Assembly: GCA_030407005.1 (NCBI GenBank)
Contig: JAUDYN010000005.1
Span: 2,108,001-2,172,000 of the forward strand
Direction: 5' to 3'
Source of the DNA: Desarmillaria ectypa
Lineage: Eukaryota > Basidiomycota > Agaricomycetes > Agaricales > Physalacriaceae
Length of the DNA: 64,000 bases
Positions 22,135 through 33,779 of this stretch are shown piece after piece (the stretch's first letter is position 1; every line of letters starts with the position of its first letter). A model generated the notes under the pieces. That model did not search any database and was not told where the DNA came from. It saw nothing but the letters and a program-made list of their open reading frames with translations. A program made the translations under genes and the position numbers.

Positions 22135-23423
22135 CTACCGGGGAGCATAAGGGTCAAAGGCAGTTTGGGGCCCTGGAGACGTCCTCCCGTACATCGGTGC
22201 AGGAGATTTGGTGCGCAGCGCTGCTGATGGACCTGGACTTGCACGCCCCGCAAGCGTAGGAGACGCTCGGCCAGTATCCCCATAGACCAATCCAGGCCCT
22301 GGACTCATCCTGCCAGCACCAGTCATCTGCGTCATGGGAATGGCCTCGCCTTGTGACCATTCAGCACCAGAGGGTGCATCATTGAATGTATTTGGCACAG
22401 GCCCACGATATGGATCATAATATGCATTGCTGGCATTTGGATCATCATGATATGGGATGGGCTGGTTGGGATTCAAGTGAGGGAGGGGAGGCACGGCATA
22501 TGGATCATGAGCCAGATCTGGAGTAGAGAAGTTGTTGGTTGAGGTGGAAGGGGCACGAGACAAGGAAACTTCAGAGCCAGTGTCGAAGCCAGCTCGACCG
22601 GTGCTGTGAACAGGGAGAGGGTGGATATCGCCACCATTGGAGCCATGAGCATTAAGCTCTGGCCATTTGATAGCTTCACCTGAAGGAGCCGTGAATTTAA
22701 CGAATGCATGAAAGAAATGGTAGGTTTACCATCGTCAAAGTCGGAGAACCGTTTCCTTGTCAACTTCCACACAATGAAGCCGATGATACCCAAGAGCGCT
22801 ACTCCACCAGCAACAGACAGACCAATAATTGTTCCAGTGCCAACCCCAGAGCTACCACTAGAACTAGAGCTGCTTGTGCTGCTGCTGGACGCACTACTAG
22901 ACGAGGCCGACTCTGTCTGACTACTTTTGGTGTTGGTGTTAGTAATCGTCACTGTAACTTCTTGACCAGCACCGTTGGTGGAAACAGACTCGGTTGTCTG
23001 AATCTGGGGAGTCTGAGTAGTCTGGGCGTTGTTTTGAGAAGTGGTTTGCTGGTTGTTCGTAGTGGTCTGTGTGTTATTGTTTTGAGTGGGGCTGGTGTTC
23101 TCGGACGTGGTTGTCGCTGTCTGCTGCTGATTGGTTGTCGACGTCGTGGTCTGCTGCTGCTGGGTCGTTGTTGTCTGTTCCTGCGTCGTCGTGGTCTGTT
23201 GGGCGGTGGTAGTGGGAGAGGCAGTTGTTTGCTGCTCTTGGGTCGTTGTAGTCTGCTGTCCTCCGGTTGTTGTTGCACCAGTTGCCGCTGTGGTTGCTGC
23301 TGTTGTGCCTTGACCACTGCTGGCTGCCTGGCGAGGCAGATGTGGTCGCTCCCAAGCGCTGGAGGTCTGGGCCAGCGCAATGGCCAGGAGACACGAAAGA
23401 AGAAGCGAACGAGACGGCTTCAT
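22135..23423 (-). CDS. Mucin-like single-pass membrane protein, cell-wall sensor type
   Basis: Two exons (23423-22730 and 22679-22135) give 412 residues. Residues 1-22 are a signal peptide (SRSLLLSCLLAIALAQTSSA). Residues 33-150 are a Thr/Gln/Asn-rich region built from imperfect TTTQEQQTT units, a likely heavily O-mannosylated rod. A Ser run follows (about 168-193), then one transmembrane helix around 196-221 (GLSVAGGVALLGIIGFIVW) with a KLTRKR stop-transfer. The cytosolic tail is Pro-rich with repeated SPGP units (RMSPGPGL, RASPGPSA, RTSPGPQT). The architecture resembles fungal WSC/Mid2-type wall-stress sensors and Skg6-like proteins, but there is no WSC cysteine domain, so the sensor role is inferred from layout only. 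The repeat tract is prone to length change. Confidence 0.8.
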
Positions 23424-24939
23424 TGGTAATTAGGGTAGCCGGGTATTCTTGGTGTCTAGTATAGGAAAAAATAAAGAAAAATTGGAGGGGGAAAGGGAAT
23501 ACAGTGGCGCTGGACGTCGTTGCTGGTGAGGACGTTGAAGATAGCGAAACGGTGATGTCACAATTGTCACACATGTAGTTACCTTTTACACGCTGCATAG
23601 CCCTCGCGCACTGCAACGAGTGATGCAGAAGCCTAACAATATCGTCGCTTTCTATGCTATGCATGACGTCTATCCGTCATCGACATGGAGCTCGAGGCGG
23701 TTACGTACCTCGGTGCAATAACTAGCGAATTTTATTATATGTATGCCACTAAAGGGTACCTCTATTGCTTGGAGGCAGTCAGTGCCTAACAATGGTGTCT
23801 CGGCTGGCTGCTCTGATTGCCCTGGATTGTCTACGCGGCCATTATAGCTTATCTATCGGACACCACTTTGGCCGGCACGCTTGCTATACATCTCAGTATT
23901 CTTCGGAATTTTCTTGAACAAGGGACTTTTCGTAACCGTTTTCTCTGGACGAGCACTGAGCCCTGACAGGGGAAACCCGAACATCGCGACTGTCAGCTTT
24001 CTTGGAAGGGTCAGCGGGACTACTACTGCTGCTTCTTGATCTTCAATGCAAGACCTTTGGAATCAAATGATTAAGCATTGGTCCTTGCAGTTCTCATTGC
24101 ACAACTCACCAAAGTATCTGCCTTTCTCCTGGAGCCAACTTACGGAGAATGAGCAATTATGAATACGTTTCTGACATTATCCAAGCAAACCAGAGGCTTT
24201 GTACAGTGGAAAGGGTCGAGGTGCGTTGCCCTCCTCGTGATTGATATCGAGTGCCGACCCTAATTAGTATACTATTCCAGCAGGTGTTAGGCAGAGTATG
24301 CCTGCAACGGTGTATATTCTAGATAGCACCTCTGTCGCGTTCGTGTACGTCTCTGGCGTTATGAAGATTCTCTCGTTTGCAGAATCCTACACTTTATGAC
24401 CAGCACACCCTTGTTCTTGCTCACCAGGGCTTGCTTTACGACATACAATACCTCTTGTTGTGTACCTGCGCATTGGATCGGTCCAGTGAGCGCAACTACA
24501 GCTAGATCCATGTATTTCATGCGGTGAATCGTCTCGTAGATTCAGCTATTTCTAATTTTACTGACACCGCAACCTTAAAGTGTGTAGATTCGAACGCAAT
24601 CTACGTGAATGCACATCCAGCGTTCCACCGTCAATGCATCCATAGGAAAATTCCGCAATGCTTCAGTACTCAACTACCTTTTACCCATAAAAGTGAGCAG
24701 GTTGCGCAGGTCCCAAGTGCCAAGCAAGTAGTGTCTTTTGGAGAGGTTAAACGAATGTCGGTTTTCTTTGGAATCAGATTCACTGCTAATAAATATGCAA
24801 GCAAGCACCCAGTTGGCACCCAGGATAGAGAGTATATTAAGTACTAACAGATGTTAGCTACTAGGCGCAGTGACACGTGCTGATAGTTTATGTTGATGTG
24901 TGGGTCCATGTTGACCTGTCATCTCTTTCTTTTGTCGCC
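23424..24939. other. Long intergenic region (1.5 kb), no supported gene
   Basis: The first 200 bases should be the promoter of the minus-strand membrane protein. A frame at 24524-24847 (+) shows no known domain. Nothing else was recognised. Confidence 0.4.
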
Positions 24940-26652
24940 ATGGAAAAACATTCGTATGATGTCGAAGTCGCACCAGAAATCGTCAATTCGCTGGCAAGGT
25001 CATTAAAAGACTCTTAGCGACAGTTAAAGCAGTCTGAGGTGGGATATGACCTTGGTTGATTAAGCTTTTTATTGACTTGGAAGCCCAGAAAAATGCGAAG
25101 GAATTGGAGAAATCCAATAGGATATTGACGGAGGGCATCGAGAAGCTCAAGCTGGAGAATAGTAGACTGACTTATGAGATTGCTGGTATTCAAGATTCCA
25201 AGACTGCCGTCAAGGTTGAACAAGTAGTAAGTAACGCCCAGCGTTTCTCCGGAAGGCAGGTATTTAATATATTCAGGAAATTATCCCAAAGCGCGAGGAA
25301 GTCGAAAAGAATGTTGAAATGGCAGAGGCACAAGGCTATCATATGGCCCAGTTGACGAGCCAATACGAAGATGTCAAAAAAAATACCAGAAAGAAAAGAC
25401 AAAGCGACGTCAAGCTCGCCAAGTGAGTGGCGTTCTCTGGCAGTTACAATGATAATGAAAGACTGTCATAGCAATGCGATACATTGAAGGCCCAGTTGAC
25501 TGAGATCACTAGCGAGGGAGCTGCCCTGACGAGGCGGATTGGCGAGCTTGAAGATGTACTGGAGAAGCTCAAAAAAAATTTCAAATCGAGAAAGGTACGG
25601 CTCCTTGTTTCAATACTGTCTATTGGCTAAGCAGCCTTTAAGGCTATTCCTTTGCATACAGTAGGCCTCTACGTCTGTATGTGTCCAGAATTCCTCTCAC
25701 GTTTCAATTCAGAACGAGCGCAGAATGTTGATGGACGCCGTAGAACAATGCCCTTTGAAAGACCTCAAATTCAAGTGGGCCCAATTGCAAAACATCGCTT
25801 TACTACTGCTACCTTCCGTAAGTTTTTAAGCTCTATGCATTGTCTTTTCCATTAGACGTTTGCGTTCCATTGGCGTTAGATGTTTTTCCGCACATTAGAA
25901 TCCCAAGCTACAAACGTCAGTTCCAGGATCCAGGCCTAAGAGTGCTTGTGTCAGTAGCTAACTTTAGCATTCATTAGCATTGCTTCCACCAACAAGTCAA
26001 TCTTTCTTCAATATTCGGACCCATTCTTGTGGTCTGGGAAGCCGGGTGGACATACCCTACTATTTGCAACATGTCATAAACTCCAGCTTAACGACGTCGA
26101 GGCGAGATGGATTGTACATCCAATGAAAGAGATGTACAGAACCACCAGAGAACTGTTCGCTGTCAATTATAATACTGTTTCCTACGAGGGGACATACAGA
26201 TGTTTACCTCCGAGCAACGAGATGGTTCCTGGTGGCTGCACGGACTTGTCTGTATTGGTATGTTCTTTGACGAATCATCAAACCCAATCATATTCAACGC
26301 TCAAGCCATTTTTCTCAAGGATTTGGAGGCACTCGCCTGCGCCACGGTTTCTGACAATGGGGCCTCGTATAAACTATATCAAGATAGCTTCCAAACAGTT
26401 GTGGATCTTTGGAAATCCAACATCCTCAAAGCAGAATGCATTGGACTACAATATATTGACTTCAATGAAAGGCTATATAATGTGCTTGTGCCGATGGGCC
26501 GAAAATTGAGCGACGAAGGATTTGGAAGCACGAGTTCTGGAGCGGAGGGTCGGGGAAAATCACACGCTAGACGCAGAACGGTAACCGACGATATCAGAAC
26601 GTCCGAGTATTCAGGGAACCATGAGCATCGAGCCAAAAGGCGAAGAGAATGA
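24940..26652 (+). pseudogene. Degraded coiled-coil gene, possibly DUF6697-like
   Basis: ATG at 24940 (GCCATGG context) opens a frame that hits TAG at 25015-25017, while the same frame continues as RQLKQSE. Downstream segments are strongly coiled-coil: FIDLEAQKNAKELEKSNRI and EKLKLENSRLTYEIAG (about 25065-25200), EVEKNVEMAEAQGYHMAQLT (about 25296-25360), and ITSEGAALTRRIGELEDVLE. The last part (26200-26652) contains AECIGLQYIDFNERLYNVLV, resembling the end of the agaricomycete DUF6697 domain, and a basic tail RAKRRRE. I could not build one uninterrupted frame through the middle, and intron sizes near 25050 would be too short. It may be a real gene with misjudged introns or an eroding copy. No function is known. 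Confidence 0.4.
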
Positions 26653-27110
26653 TGGCATGGTTCCATCCTTAGCGAGGGCGCCTAGCGTCATAGCATCATG
26701 GTCGGTCCTTCCCTCCACTGCTATGATTTTCTAGTAGCACATGTATTTTATTTTCGTGCTAAACAACTGTCATCCGATATGAGATATGGAAAACGCTGCA
26801 GAAAGTAGAGGAAAACAATGAGAAAGGTCATGTCGGCGTTCCATAAATAGTTTGAAAGTCGTAATTACGGTACTTACGTACATCGAAGGAATCAAGTAGG
26901 TGCGTACATGGTGCACACAAAGCGGCAAATTGTGTTCTGCAGTACGTACGCACGGATGTAAGTACACCTAGGGCATATAGGTAAATAAGTACACGATTTC
27001 CAAGCACAGAACGAATGTACATGGACGGTACTCGCGCCCTTTTCAAAAGCGTGATATCGATAGCAACTATGGGATAGGAATACAATCAAGGAAAGTGATG
27101 AGGCCGGTAA
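26653..27110. other. Intergenic region between convergent transcripts
   Basis: About 460 bases, AT-rich in places, with several TACGTAC-like strings around 26870-26960. No coding frame is supported. It probably contains both 3' UTRs. Confidence 0.35.
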
Positions 27111-28082
27111 TTATGAAGGGTAATAAGTGCCATCGTCCCACGATTCTGGGTAGGAACGTGAGAACGCGAATTACATATAGCACAAGAACGCACCTTCGGT
27201 TATACTTCTCCACGCCAAATAGAGAACACCCATACACGCAGTCTCAAGGAGGGAAGCAATGAAGCTACCGTCGACCTTGGCATTGCTCCCGCTGCAAATA
27301 ACTCTCCCCAACAAAAACCACGCAAGCTGGGAAAGCACGAAAAGGACTGCGGCAAGGACGTAAAACCACATGGGACGTGTCTCGTTGAGCACGGCAAGTA
27401 CAATGTACGCCATCAAGGCAAAGAAGATGACGGCGCACGCTCCGGGCCATATGGTGGTAAAGACAAATAGAGGTATAGAATGCAAGGATGCTGCAGGGTC
27501 GGAGGGCTTCAAGGCGTTGGAGAACCCGAGGGCGACATCGAGGGATATATACAGGGTAGCGACGAAAAAAGCCAGCGTGAGGATGCTGAAGGGCATGATG
27601 GACGCCATGGTACCGTCCTCGACGACCTGCGTCGCGACGACGGCGTTGGCAAGGAGGGCAGCGAAAAGGGCAGCAACGAGCCCTGCATGGATGGCTGTGA
27701 GTGCGACCAGCGCGGTTGTGCCCTGCTCCAGAAGGGAGCCTTGGGTCAATATTGAGAATGGTAGGGTGAGAAGATAGACGACGAGCAGGAAACGAAGTTC
27801 GACCCTGCCGACTGCGGCTTTGCGTCGGTTGGTTAGGAAGATGAGCAGGCCGACGAATACCATGCTGAGTGCACAGACGACAATTTCTGCAATGTTGCCG
27901 ATGCTACCGTCGGTGCCCACCCTCGGAATGCCGCAAACTGGATTCACACCGACTGGATCATCGTTGCCTTGGTTCAGTAGGGTATCCGGGGAATTGTCGA
28001 GCAGGAAACGGTAAAAAAGGTTGCACCATGGGTAAGACGGGGTATGGTGGCACAGAGGCGCGAAGTCGCCAAAGCGGGTCAT
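27111..28082 (-). CDS. CHS7: Chitin synthase export chaperone Chs7
   Basis: The start at 28082 gives MTRFGDFAPLCHHTPSYPWC, the typical Chs7 N-terminus. Exon 1 (28082-27194) and a 35-base last exon (27145-27111) total 307 residues. Reading through the intron would replace the conserved end with a short wrong tail, whereas the splice restores SITEESWDDGTYYPS. About seven hydrophobic helices are visible (for example IAEIVVCALSMVFVGLLIFL, IPLFVFTTIWPGACAVIFFA and PMWFYVLAAVLFVLSQLAWF). The conserved VGRVELR, GSLLEQG, VEDGTMASIMPF and LLETACMGVLYLAWRSITE segments match the family. The protein acts in the ER membrane, helping class IV-type chitin synthase (Chs3) leave the ER for the plasma membrane. 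It shares the window with Sec23, the COPII subunit of the same step. Confidence 0.93.
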
Positions 28083-28997
28083 GGAAGAGGGAGGCGGGCG
28101 AGATGAGGGAGATAAGGTGAGAGTCTTTTTGGTTGACTGTCGCGTGGTGACCGGCTTCGGCCCGATCCACCGTATGATCCGCCGGCCGCCCACTGCGACA
28201 TCCTTGCGACCACCTCGTGCAGTAGAAACGTCCTAGTTTTGCCGCCTTACTCTCTCTTCCGTTCTTACGTGGTGCTCTTCACTGGGCTTTTGTGTGCTCA
28301 GCACTAGGCCCCAACTGATTGCAATGCCGCCCTAATGACCACCAACATTCGTCCACATGTTCTGTCATTTTATGGCGTTAGACGTCTCATTGCTTTGAGC
28401 GGATTTTGGCTTTCTTTTTAATCGTTAGCTGTTTGTGCGGGTACATACGCCTTTCGGACAAGCAAGTGGACTTCATACATCGTCAGATGATCGACAGTCC
28501 CATCTATTGGACCCTCTAGTGTGCATACAAGGGACTCGTATTGGCATCCAATACTGGTAGAATCCATATCGCTTCTCTAAATCTAGCCTTTTGCCACAGC
28601 CGTCAGTTTGACAATGGTATTATTCCGCAAAAAAACCGCTGCCGGGGTACAATCGGAAACCTAAACAAGCCAACAATAATGCCTTTGTCGTCCCATTCTC
28701 AACACATCTTCTTTCTGGGCATCATGATACCTTCTTGCCCGCAGCCAGTCTACCTGCAAACAGTCACGGTATTCCCACTGAAACGTTACTGCGGAGCACG
28801 AACATACTGGTATCAGGATCTCTGCATTTATCTCGCTGGTAGCTCCAATATCATGATATCATGAACTCTGCCGATGCGTCTGCCAAAATAAATCTGTGAA
28901 AGACCTTCTCGTATCAGATTAAAGGTGCATTACTGTATGAACGACCTCGTCTTAAGTGAACACCGGTTGGATAAGTTCATAGGAAGATTTTATACAG
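28083..28997. other. Intergenic region upstream of CHS7 and the tRNA
   Basis: About 900 bases with no supported coding frame. The first part is the CHS7 promoter on the minus strand. Confidence 0.4.
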
Positions 28998-29068
28998 GCA
29001 TTAATGGGGTAGTGGTAACCTGGGTCGTTGCCATCGACCCGCCGGGGGTTCGATTCCCCCTTAATGCA
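28998..29068 (+). tRNA. tRNA-Gly (anticodon GCC)
   Basis: The 71-base gene folds as a full cloverleaf. The 7-bp acceptor stem is perfect (GCATTAA with TTAATGC) and the D-stem is GGGT/ACCT with loop AGTGGTA. The anticodon stem is GGTCG/CGACC with loop TTGCCAT (anticodon GCC). The variable loop has 4 bases, the T-stem is GGGGG/CCCCC with loop TTCGATT, and the discriminator base is A. The B-box GGTTCGATTCC (29047-29057) is a perfect pol III promoter element. There is no intron, and CCA is not encoded, as in eukaryotes. Confidence 0.96.
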
Positions 29069-29077
29069 GGGAGGAAC

Positions 29078-29082
29078 TTTTT
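29078..29082 (+). terminator. Pol III T-run terminator of tRNA-Gly
   Basis: TTTTT starts 10 bases after the tRNA 3' end, the usual place and form of an RNA polymerase III terminator. Confidence 0.8.
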
Positions 29083-30925
29083 GCCCGTAGGCAGAATAAC
29101 TTCCACTTTCCAGTCGAAAACTCAACCCAGTCTGGATTCCAGCGTTGGCGTTGTACGAATGACTTAAGTCTGACTCTTCCCAAGTTCCTATTTACTCGTT
29201 CATATGCTTCTCCGCCAGATTAACAACCGTTTTCAATTTTCCATTTCCTTGTCTCTATTTATACCAGCATGCCCAAGGTTCTAAAGTCTGAGGTCTGCGC
29301 TCATCTTTGTATATCATGATTAGCCTCAATGTTTGGCGCCATTTTCTCTGTCGTATCGCCCCGTTCTTTAGGAAGAGTCTCACGTCCGATATCACTACGC
29401 CGGATTCACTGGATTGACATAGGCCCCGGGACTGGTTCTGTCGCGCGAAAAAAAAAAAAAAAAAGCATAGAACCACCGGCAAATCCGGGTACGCAGTCTA
29501 TGAAATTTCCGATGTGCTTCGTTGATTAATTGATTAGCCGTCCCATCAACGTTGGCTCCTTACCGGTCTCGTCATTCGGGTGCCAGTCTCTCCGGAATCG
29601 GCTAAAATCATACTCGCGCAGGACATGATATGGTCTCGCTCACATCTTACTAGTCTATGAGGCAGTATTTGTCGGAATCGAGGATGTACTCTCGATATTG
29701 GCTGAATGACTTCGCAGGGACATCTCAAGCCCTGATTTGCGCTTAGAACTGGTTTAGTATGTTATATGTCTAAGCACAGCATCGATTCAGGTATGGAGAC
29801 CCTGGGTATTGACCTCAGTCAGCCTTTCACGTTACCGTACGAGTTCGTCGCGGCTTTCCTCTTATTGTTCCGAATCACCCGCCGTCCTATAGTCGGAACG
29901 TTCTAGTACCTTATGGCTTTGCTTCATATCTGGGAGTCGTCTGTCTGCAGATCGTGTCTCCGACTGAAGGTCACCAAACTGAGGTCACTTTATTGGTCGC
30001 CGGCCCCGCATTCTCAGGAACCGCCTGTATCGCAGCCTAAAGTCGCTTGCATACTCACTATCATTATTCGGGTGAAGAGAAGCCTTAACATCATCGCATC
30101 TAAGCAACACAAATAACCAAATCATTTGTTCCTTTTACTGGCGCGTGGCGGCGCATACATTTCATTTGGAGTTGATTTAAAGGTCGGATGCGTGTTTATT
30201 TTTGTGTACCTGTTCTGGATGCTCCGATTGGAGTAGGATGTGCTTTTCGATGGTATTCTCCAGAATGGTACCTGGATAGGCAAAAGATAGGCCCGGACGG
30301 TCCTTAATAAATATCTTCTCATCGATGTCGACGTCGCAGATGAATACCCAGGAGGGCCGCAGTTACTTCTCGCCATCGGCCAAGCAAACGTTCATAGATC
30401 ATAGTCCAGGTCTTCCAAACATGTAGTAATCAGTACTACTATGCTTATTTCGGCTTTTACGGGTTAAGAGGAGATATAAGGTTCAGGTCCATAAGTATTG
30501 CGCACTTGTATTCTCAAGAATGTCGTAATGATTCCATATCGACTGGTGATTCGGTACCGTTAAAATCGCGATCGAAAGGAAGATGTCGTAGCTTTTTTTT
30601 TTCGTGTTATCCATTCTTCACAACCACAGGAACATACGTGAAGAAAATTGTTCGATTTATCCGAGGCGGATATTTGTGCGCTCTGTAGCAACCGTTTACA
30701 TAACTTAATTGCGAAGACGAGGCGCAGGGAGGGCGGAGAGGTCTCGGTAAGTAGAGGAGCCGCGTACGTTCCTCGGTAGTAGTCATCACGAGGCAGAGGC
30801 GCAGGGGCATGGACACTGTAGATCCCTGACGGAATGGGCGAAGAACATCTGGACATACTGACATGTATAATTGGGTAATCACATACAAAGGCTCAAGGAC
30901 ACGTCGCAGCAAGATCAGTTTGAGA
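29083..30925. other. Gene-poor stretch (1.8 kb)
   Basis: No recognisable coding region. A 17-base A-run lies at about 29449-29465 and a short T-run at about 30593-30602. Several short open frames overlap on both strands without domains. Confidence 0.4.
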
Positions 30926-31771
30926 TCAGTGCCAGCCTGATATGGTGGTGTTTGTGCTCAAAGAAAGGGTACTTGGGAGATAATCAAAGTTCCTGGTTAG
31001 ACTGAAACGATGGTTGATCCATTGTTCAGAGCAGCGTGGACATTGTACGAGGCGACAATGACCCTGATGAAATTGTACACGAGCTGGTCGAGACCATGAA
31101 ACAATCAAATACTGTAGATGCAAGTTTTTAAGGTGACCAGTTAGAATTGGGAATGACATGTTGATATTGTATCGTGTACGTGGAAAGTGAAGGCTGCTTG
31201 ATAAGTACGCTGAATGTGGGTATATTCGACTTGTACTTAAGTAACGAACAGTACTAGAAAGAGAGATTCGGTTCCTTGACAACAAAGCGGCAGGCTCGAT
31301 CATGATCGGAGGAGCGCGACAAACAGGGAAATTGAAGGAGTTGACTCTGGTGTCTGATGTCTGGTAGGGGGGGAGTATCCTTGGTATGTACTGCACCATC
31401 AATTCAGCACTAGCGGGTAATAGATACGGTACAAGGGCGACTGAGACAAAATAATTTAAGTAGAGAAGGAACATATATTTCATTAATTGCTCCAATTTAT
31501 ATATGAGCGGCAAACGCCCATTCCATGCGGGGATAAGAAGCCGATGTGAGAGTGATGGGCGATAAAGGTGATATGTGAGCAAGTACAGGTTATAAGAGTG
31601 AAAAATTTGGACAATGAGCTGACAAAGAATAAGGGGACCTAGAAGAGAGGAAGCCGGTACGGAGGAGAAAGCAATGTAGCCACGTTCTATCGGGGTGATG
31701 GCGAAACAAAAATAAATCGGAACGAAGGCAAATGCCGGGATGCCGGGAGAACTCCGACACAGCATAAACAC
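30926..31771 (-). CDS. Doubtful open reading frame, 281 codons
   Basis: An uninterrupted minus-strand frame of 281 codons, which is long for chance. The first half is hydrophobic and could form several membrane helices. The second half has no regular pattern. The coding strand is pyrimidine-rich, which lowers stop-codon frequency and may explain the length. No family is recognised. It ends near no other gene and starts only 57 bases from the divergent zinc-finger gene at 31829, within what would be that gene's promoter. Confidence 0.22.
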   Translation of the reverse strand: MFMLCRSSPGIPAFAFVPIYFCFAITPIERGYIAFSSVPASSLLGPLILCQLIVQIFHSYNLYLLTYHLYRPSLSHRLLIPAWNGRLPLIYKLEQLMKYMFLLYLNYFVSVALVPYLLPASAELMVQYIPRILPPYQTSDTRVNSFNFPVCRAPPIMIEPAALLSRNRISLSSTVRYLSTSRIYPHSAYLSSSLHFPRTRYNINMSFPILTGHLKNLHLQYLIVSWSRPARVQFHQGHCRLVQCPRCSEQWINHRFSLTRNFDYLPSTLSLSTNTTISGWH

Positions 31772-31828
31772 AGCCCGACACAGACACTCCCATCTTCCTC
31801 GAACACTTTGTTATTATAAATATTCAAT

Positions 31829-33779
31829 ATGGACCCCCGTGCAATGTCTCCCTACTTGACCGGTCTATCCACCGACGAGCTCGACACCCACGATATCGAC
31901 TTTATCCCACCGTCGCCGCCACCACCGCCTGCCGAACTCGACTTTAGCACCATCGACTTCAGTGGAGACCTATTCCCTCATACTCCCTCGTATCAAGGAT
32001 CGCCATTTTCGCTTCATTCAGAGCTCTCCGACGAACCGCCCACCGAATACAATCCTACAGACTTTGACCCATCTCCTTCAGGCTCTTTGCTCATGATCAA
32101 CGACTACCCCGCCTATTTCGACGCCCCAACGCCATCCGAGCATTCCCATAGCCAGTCACCTCATCTACCCCCAGCCAACCTTGACGTCGCGCAGAGCTTC
32201 GAGAACATGACTTTCCACAGTCCTGGGTGGGGTAACGCGCCGTTACCTGAAAGCGGGGGTGGCGGAAAGCCTCCAAGTCCACCCAGGCTACTCATGCCAG
32301 AGGATCAAACATTTGGTGTTCCCCCACCGACGATAAATGCACCAGATGGTGACGGCTCGGGAGGCGGACCGCATTTACGGATAGTACCTGCGACGCCGGT
32401 TAGTGGCGGGAATGTCGCTCAGGCAAATATGGGCGATTACGGTTAGTTTTTCTTTCCGCGGCATAATTCTTAGCTAATTGTTATTAGGCCATGCTCAACG
32501 CCCAAACCAGTCATATACCCCTCCTCCTTCCCAGTCTTCCCCGTCTTTGCTCCCTCCCCAGTCCCAGTCCCAGGCCCCGTCCCAGCAACCTTATTCATTC
32601 CCGCCCAGACCATCTCCCTCGCCCCAGCATTTTCTTCACCTTACCCCAGGCCGGACACGGTCCAAATCCGACTCTTCTCCCGTCCATCCTACGTGGGATA
32701 CTCTCGGTCTTGGTGGCATGGGTCTCGGTCTCTCAGGTGTGCCATCCTATGCTAACCCCCAGGAGGAGGAGGCAGTAGACACATCTCAGTTCCTCAATGG
32801 ATTCCTATCCCCTTCAGATGATGGTAACGTAGTGTCACTTAGACGAAGCAAAAGTGACATCGGCAATCAGCCTGTAAGAGGCCATGTAAGGGGGAGCAGG
32901 AGTGAAGATATGCGTGGAGGTGGTCTTCTAGCCCCCCCTGGGTCAGAATTTGGTCACTATCTCAGCGTCGGATCTGGTATGAACATGAACATGGGCAGTG
33001 GAAGCCTGATCACTGGTATGGGTATGGGCGGAATGGAATCTCATCGGGGTCGACATGTACGTCGCGCATCGAGTGGCTCGCGCAGCGAACGAGGCGCCAG
33101 CATCTACGACGGCCCCTCTGCTTCATCAAATCGAGGCAGCCCATATCCATCTCCCAATGTATCACCACGGGGACGTTACACTGATCTTCAAGATCCGAGT
33201 GTCATGGCCAGCGTACCTACGGTAAATGTGGGCGGTCAAACATTCCCTTTGGTGGTTAGTAAGCAGAACGTAACAACGGGTCGGACTGCCAAGGCTAGTC
33301 ACAATCGGAGAAAACAGGACGCAACATTTATGTGTCCAGTTCCCGGCTGTGGAAGTACATTTACGAGGAGCTTCAATCTCAAGGGTGAGTCGTTCTTTGT
33401 TATGAACGAAATACCCGCTCATCTCAGTCTAGGCCATATACGCTCTCATAACGAAGAAAAACCATTTGTCTGTCCATGGCCTGGATGTGGTAAAGGCTTC
33501 GCACGACAACATGATTGCAAGAGGCACGAGCAGCTACATTCCAACTACCGGCCTTTCTCATGCGAGCCCTGTGGAAAGATGTTTGCTAGGATGGATGCCC
33601 TCAACCGACATCTGAGGAGCGAAGGAGGAGCAGAGTGTGCTAGAGTCCTAGAAGGTCGGGGCCCGGAGGGTGGGACGACGACGACGACGACACCGCCTGT
33701 GACAAACGCCAGCGGTGAGGAGACTCTAAAAGTCGAGGCAGATTGGGATGGCGGAGCTGGACTTGCTTTAGCCGTATAG
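31829..33779 (+). CDS. CRZ1: Crz1-type calcineurin-responsive C2H2 transcription factor
   Basis: Exons 31829-32441, 32488-33384 and 33433-33779 give 618 residues. The N-terminus is acidic, then long Ser/Pro/Gly-rich disorder with SRS and RRSKS motifs suited to phosphorylation (RTRSKSDSS, LRRSKSDIG, RGSRSED). Three fingers span residues 487-572: CPVPGCGSTFTRSFNLKGHI, then CPWPGCGKGFARQHDCKRHE, then CEPCGKMFARMDALNRHL ending SEGGAEC. This is the signature finger set of fungal Crz1/Prz1. The second intron splits finger 1 after FNLK, like the introns in the C2H2 cluster near 5-12 kb. Crz1 is dephosphorylated by calcineurin, enters the nucleus and drives Ca2+, wall-stress and ion-homeostasis genes. 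A PTVNVG string at residue 448 is a weak PxIxIT docking candidate. Confidence 0.88.

Noticed and set aside
22704..23429. 241-codon + strand frame rich in Cys, Arg and Leu
   Set aside because: It is the complement of the Thr/Gln repeat tract of the mucin-like gene; low-complexity repeats lack stops on both strands.
29449..29465. A-run considered as a retrotransposon poly(A) tail
   Set aside because: No target-site duplication, reverse transcriptase or repeated body was seen next to it.
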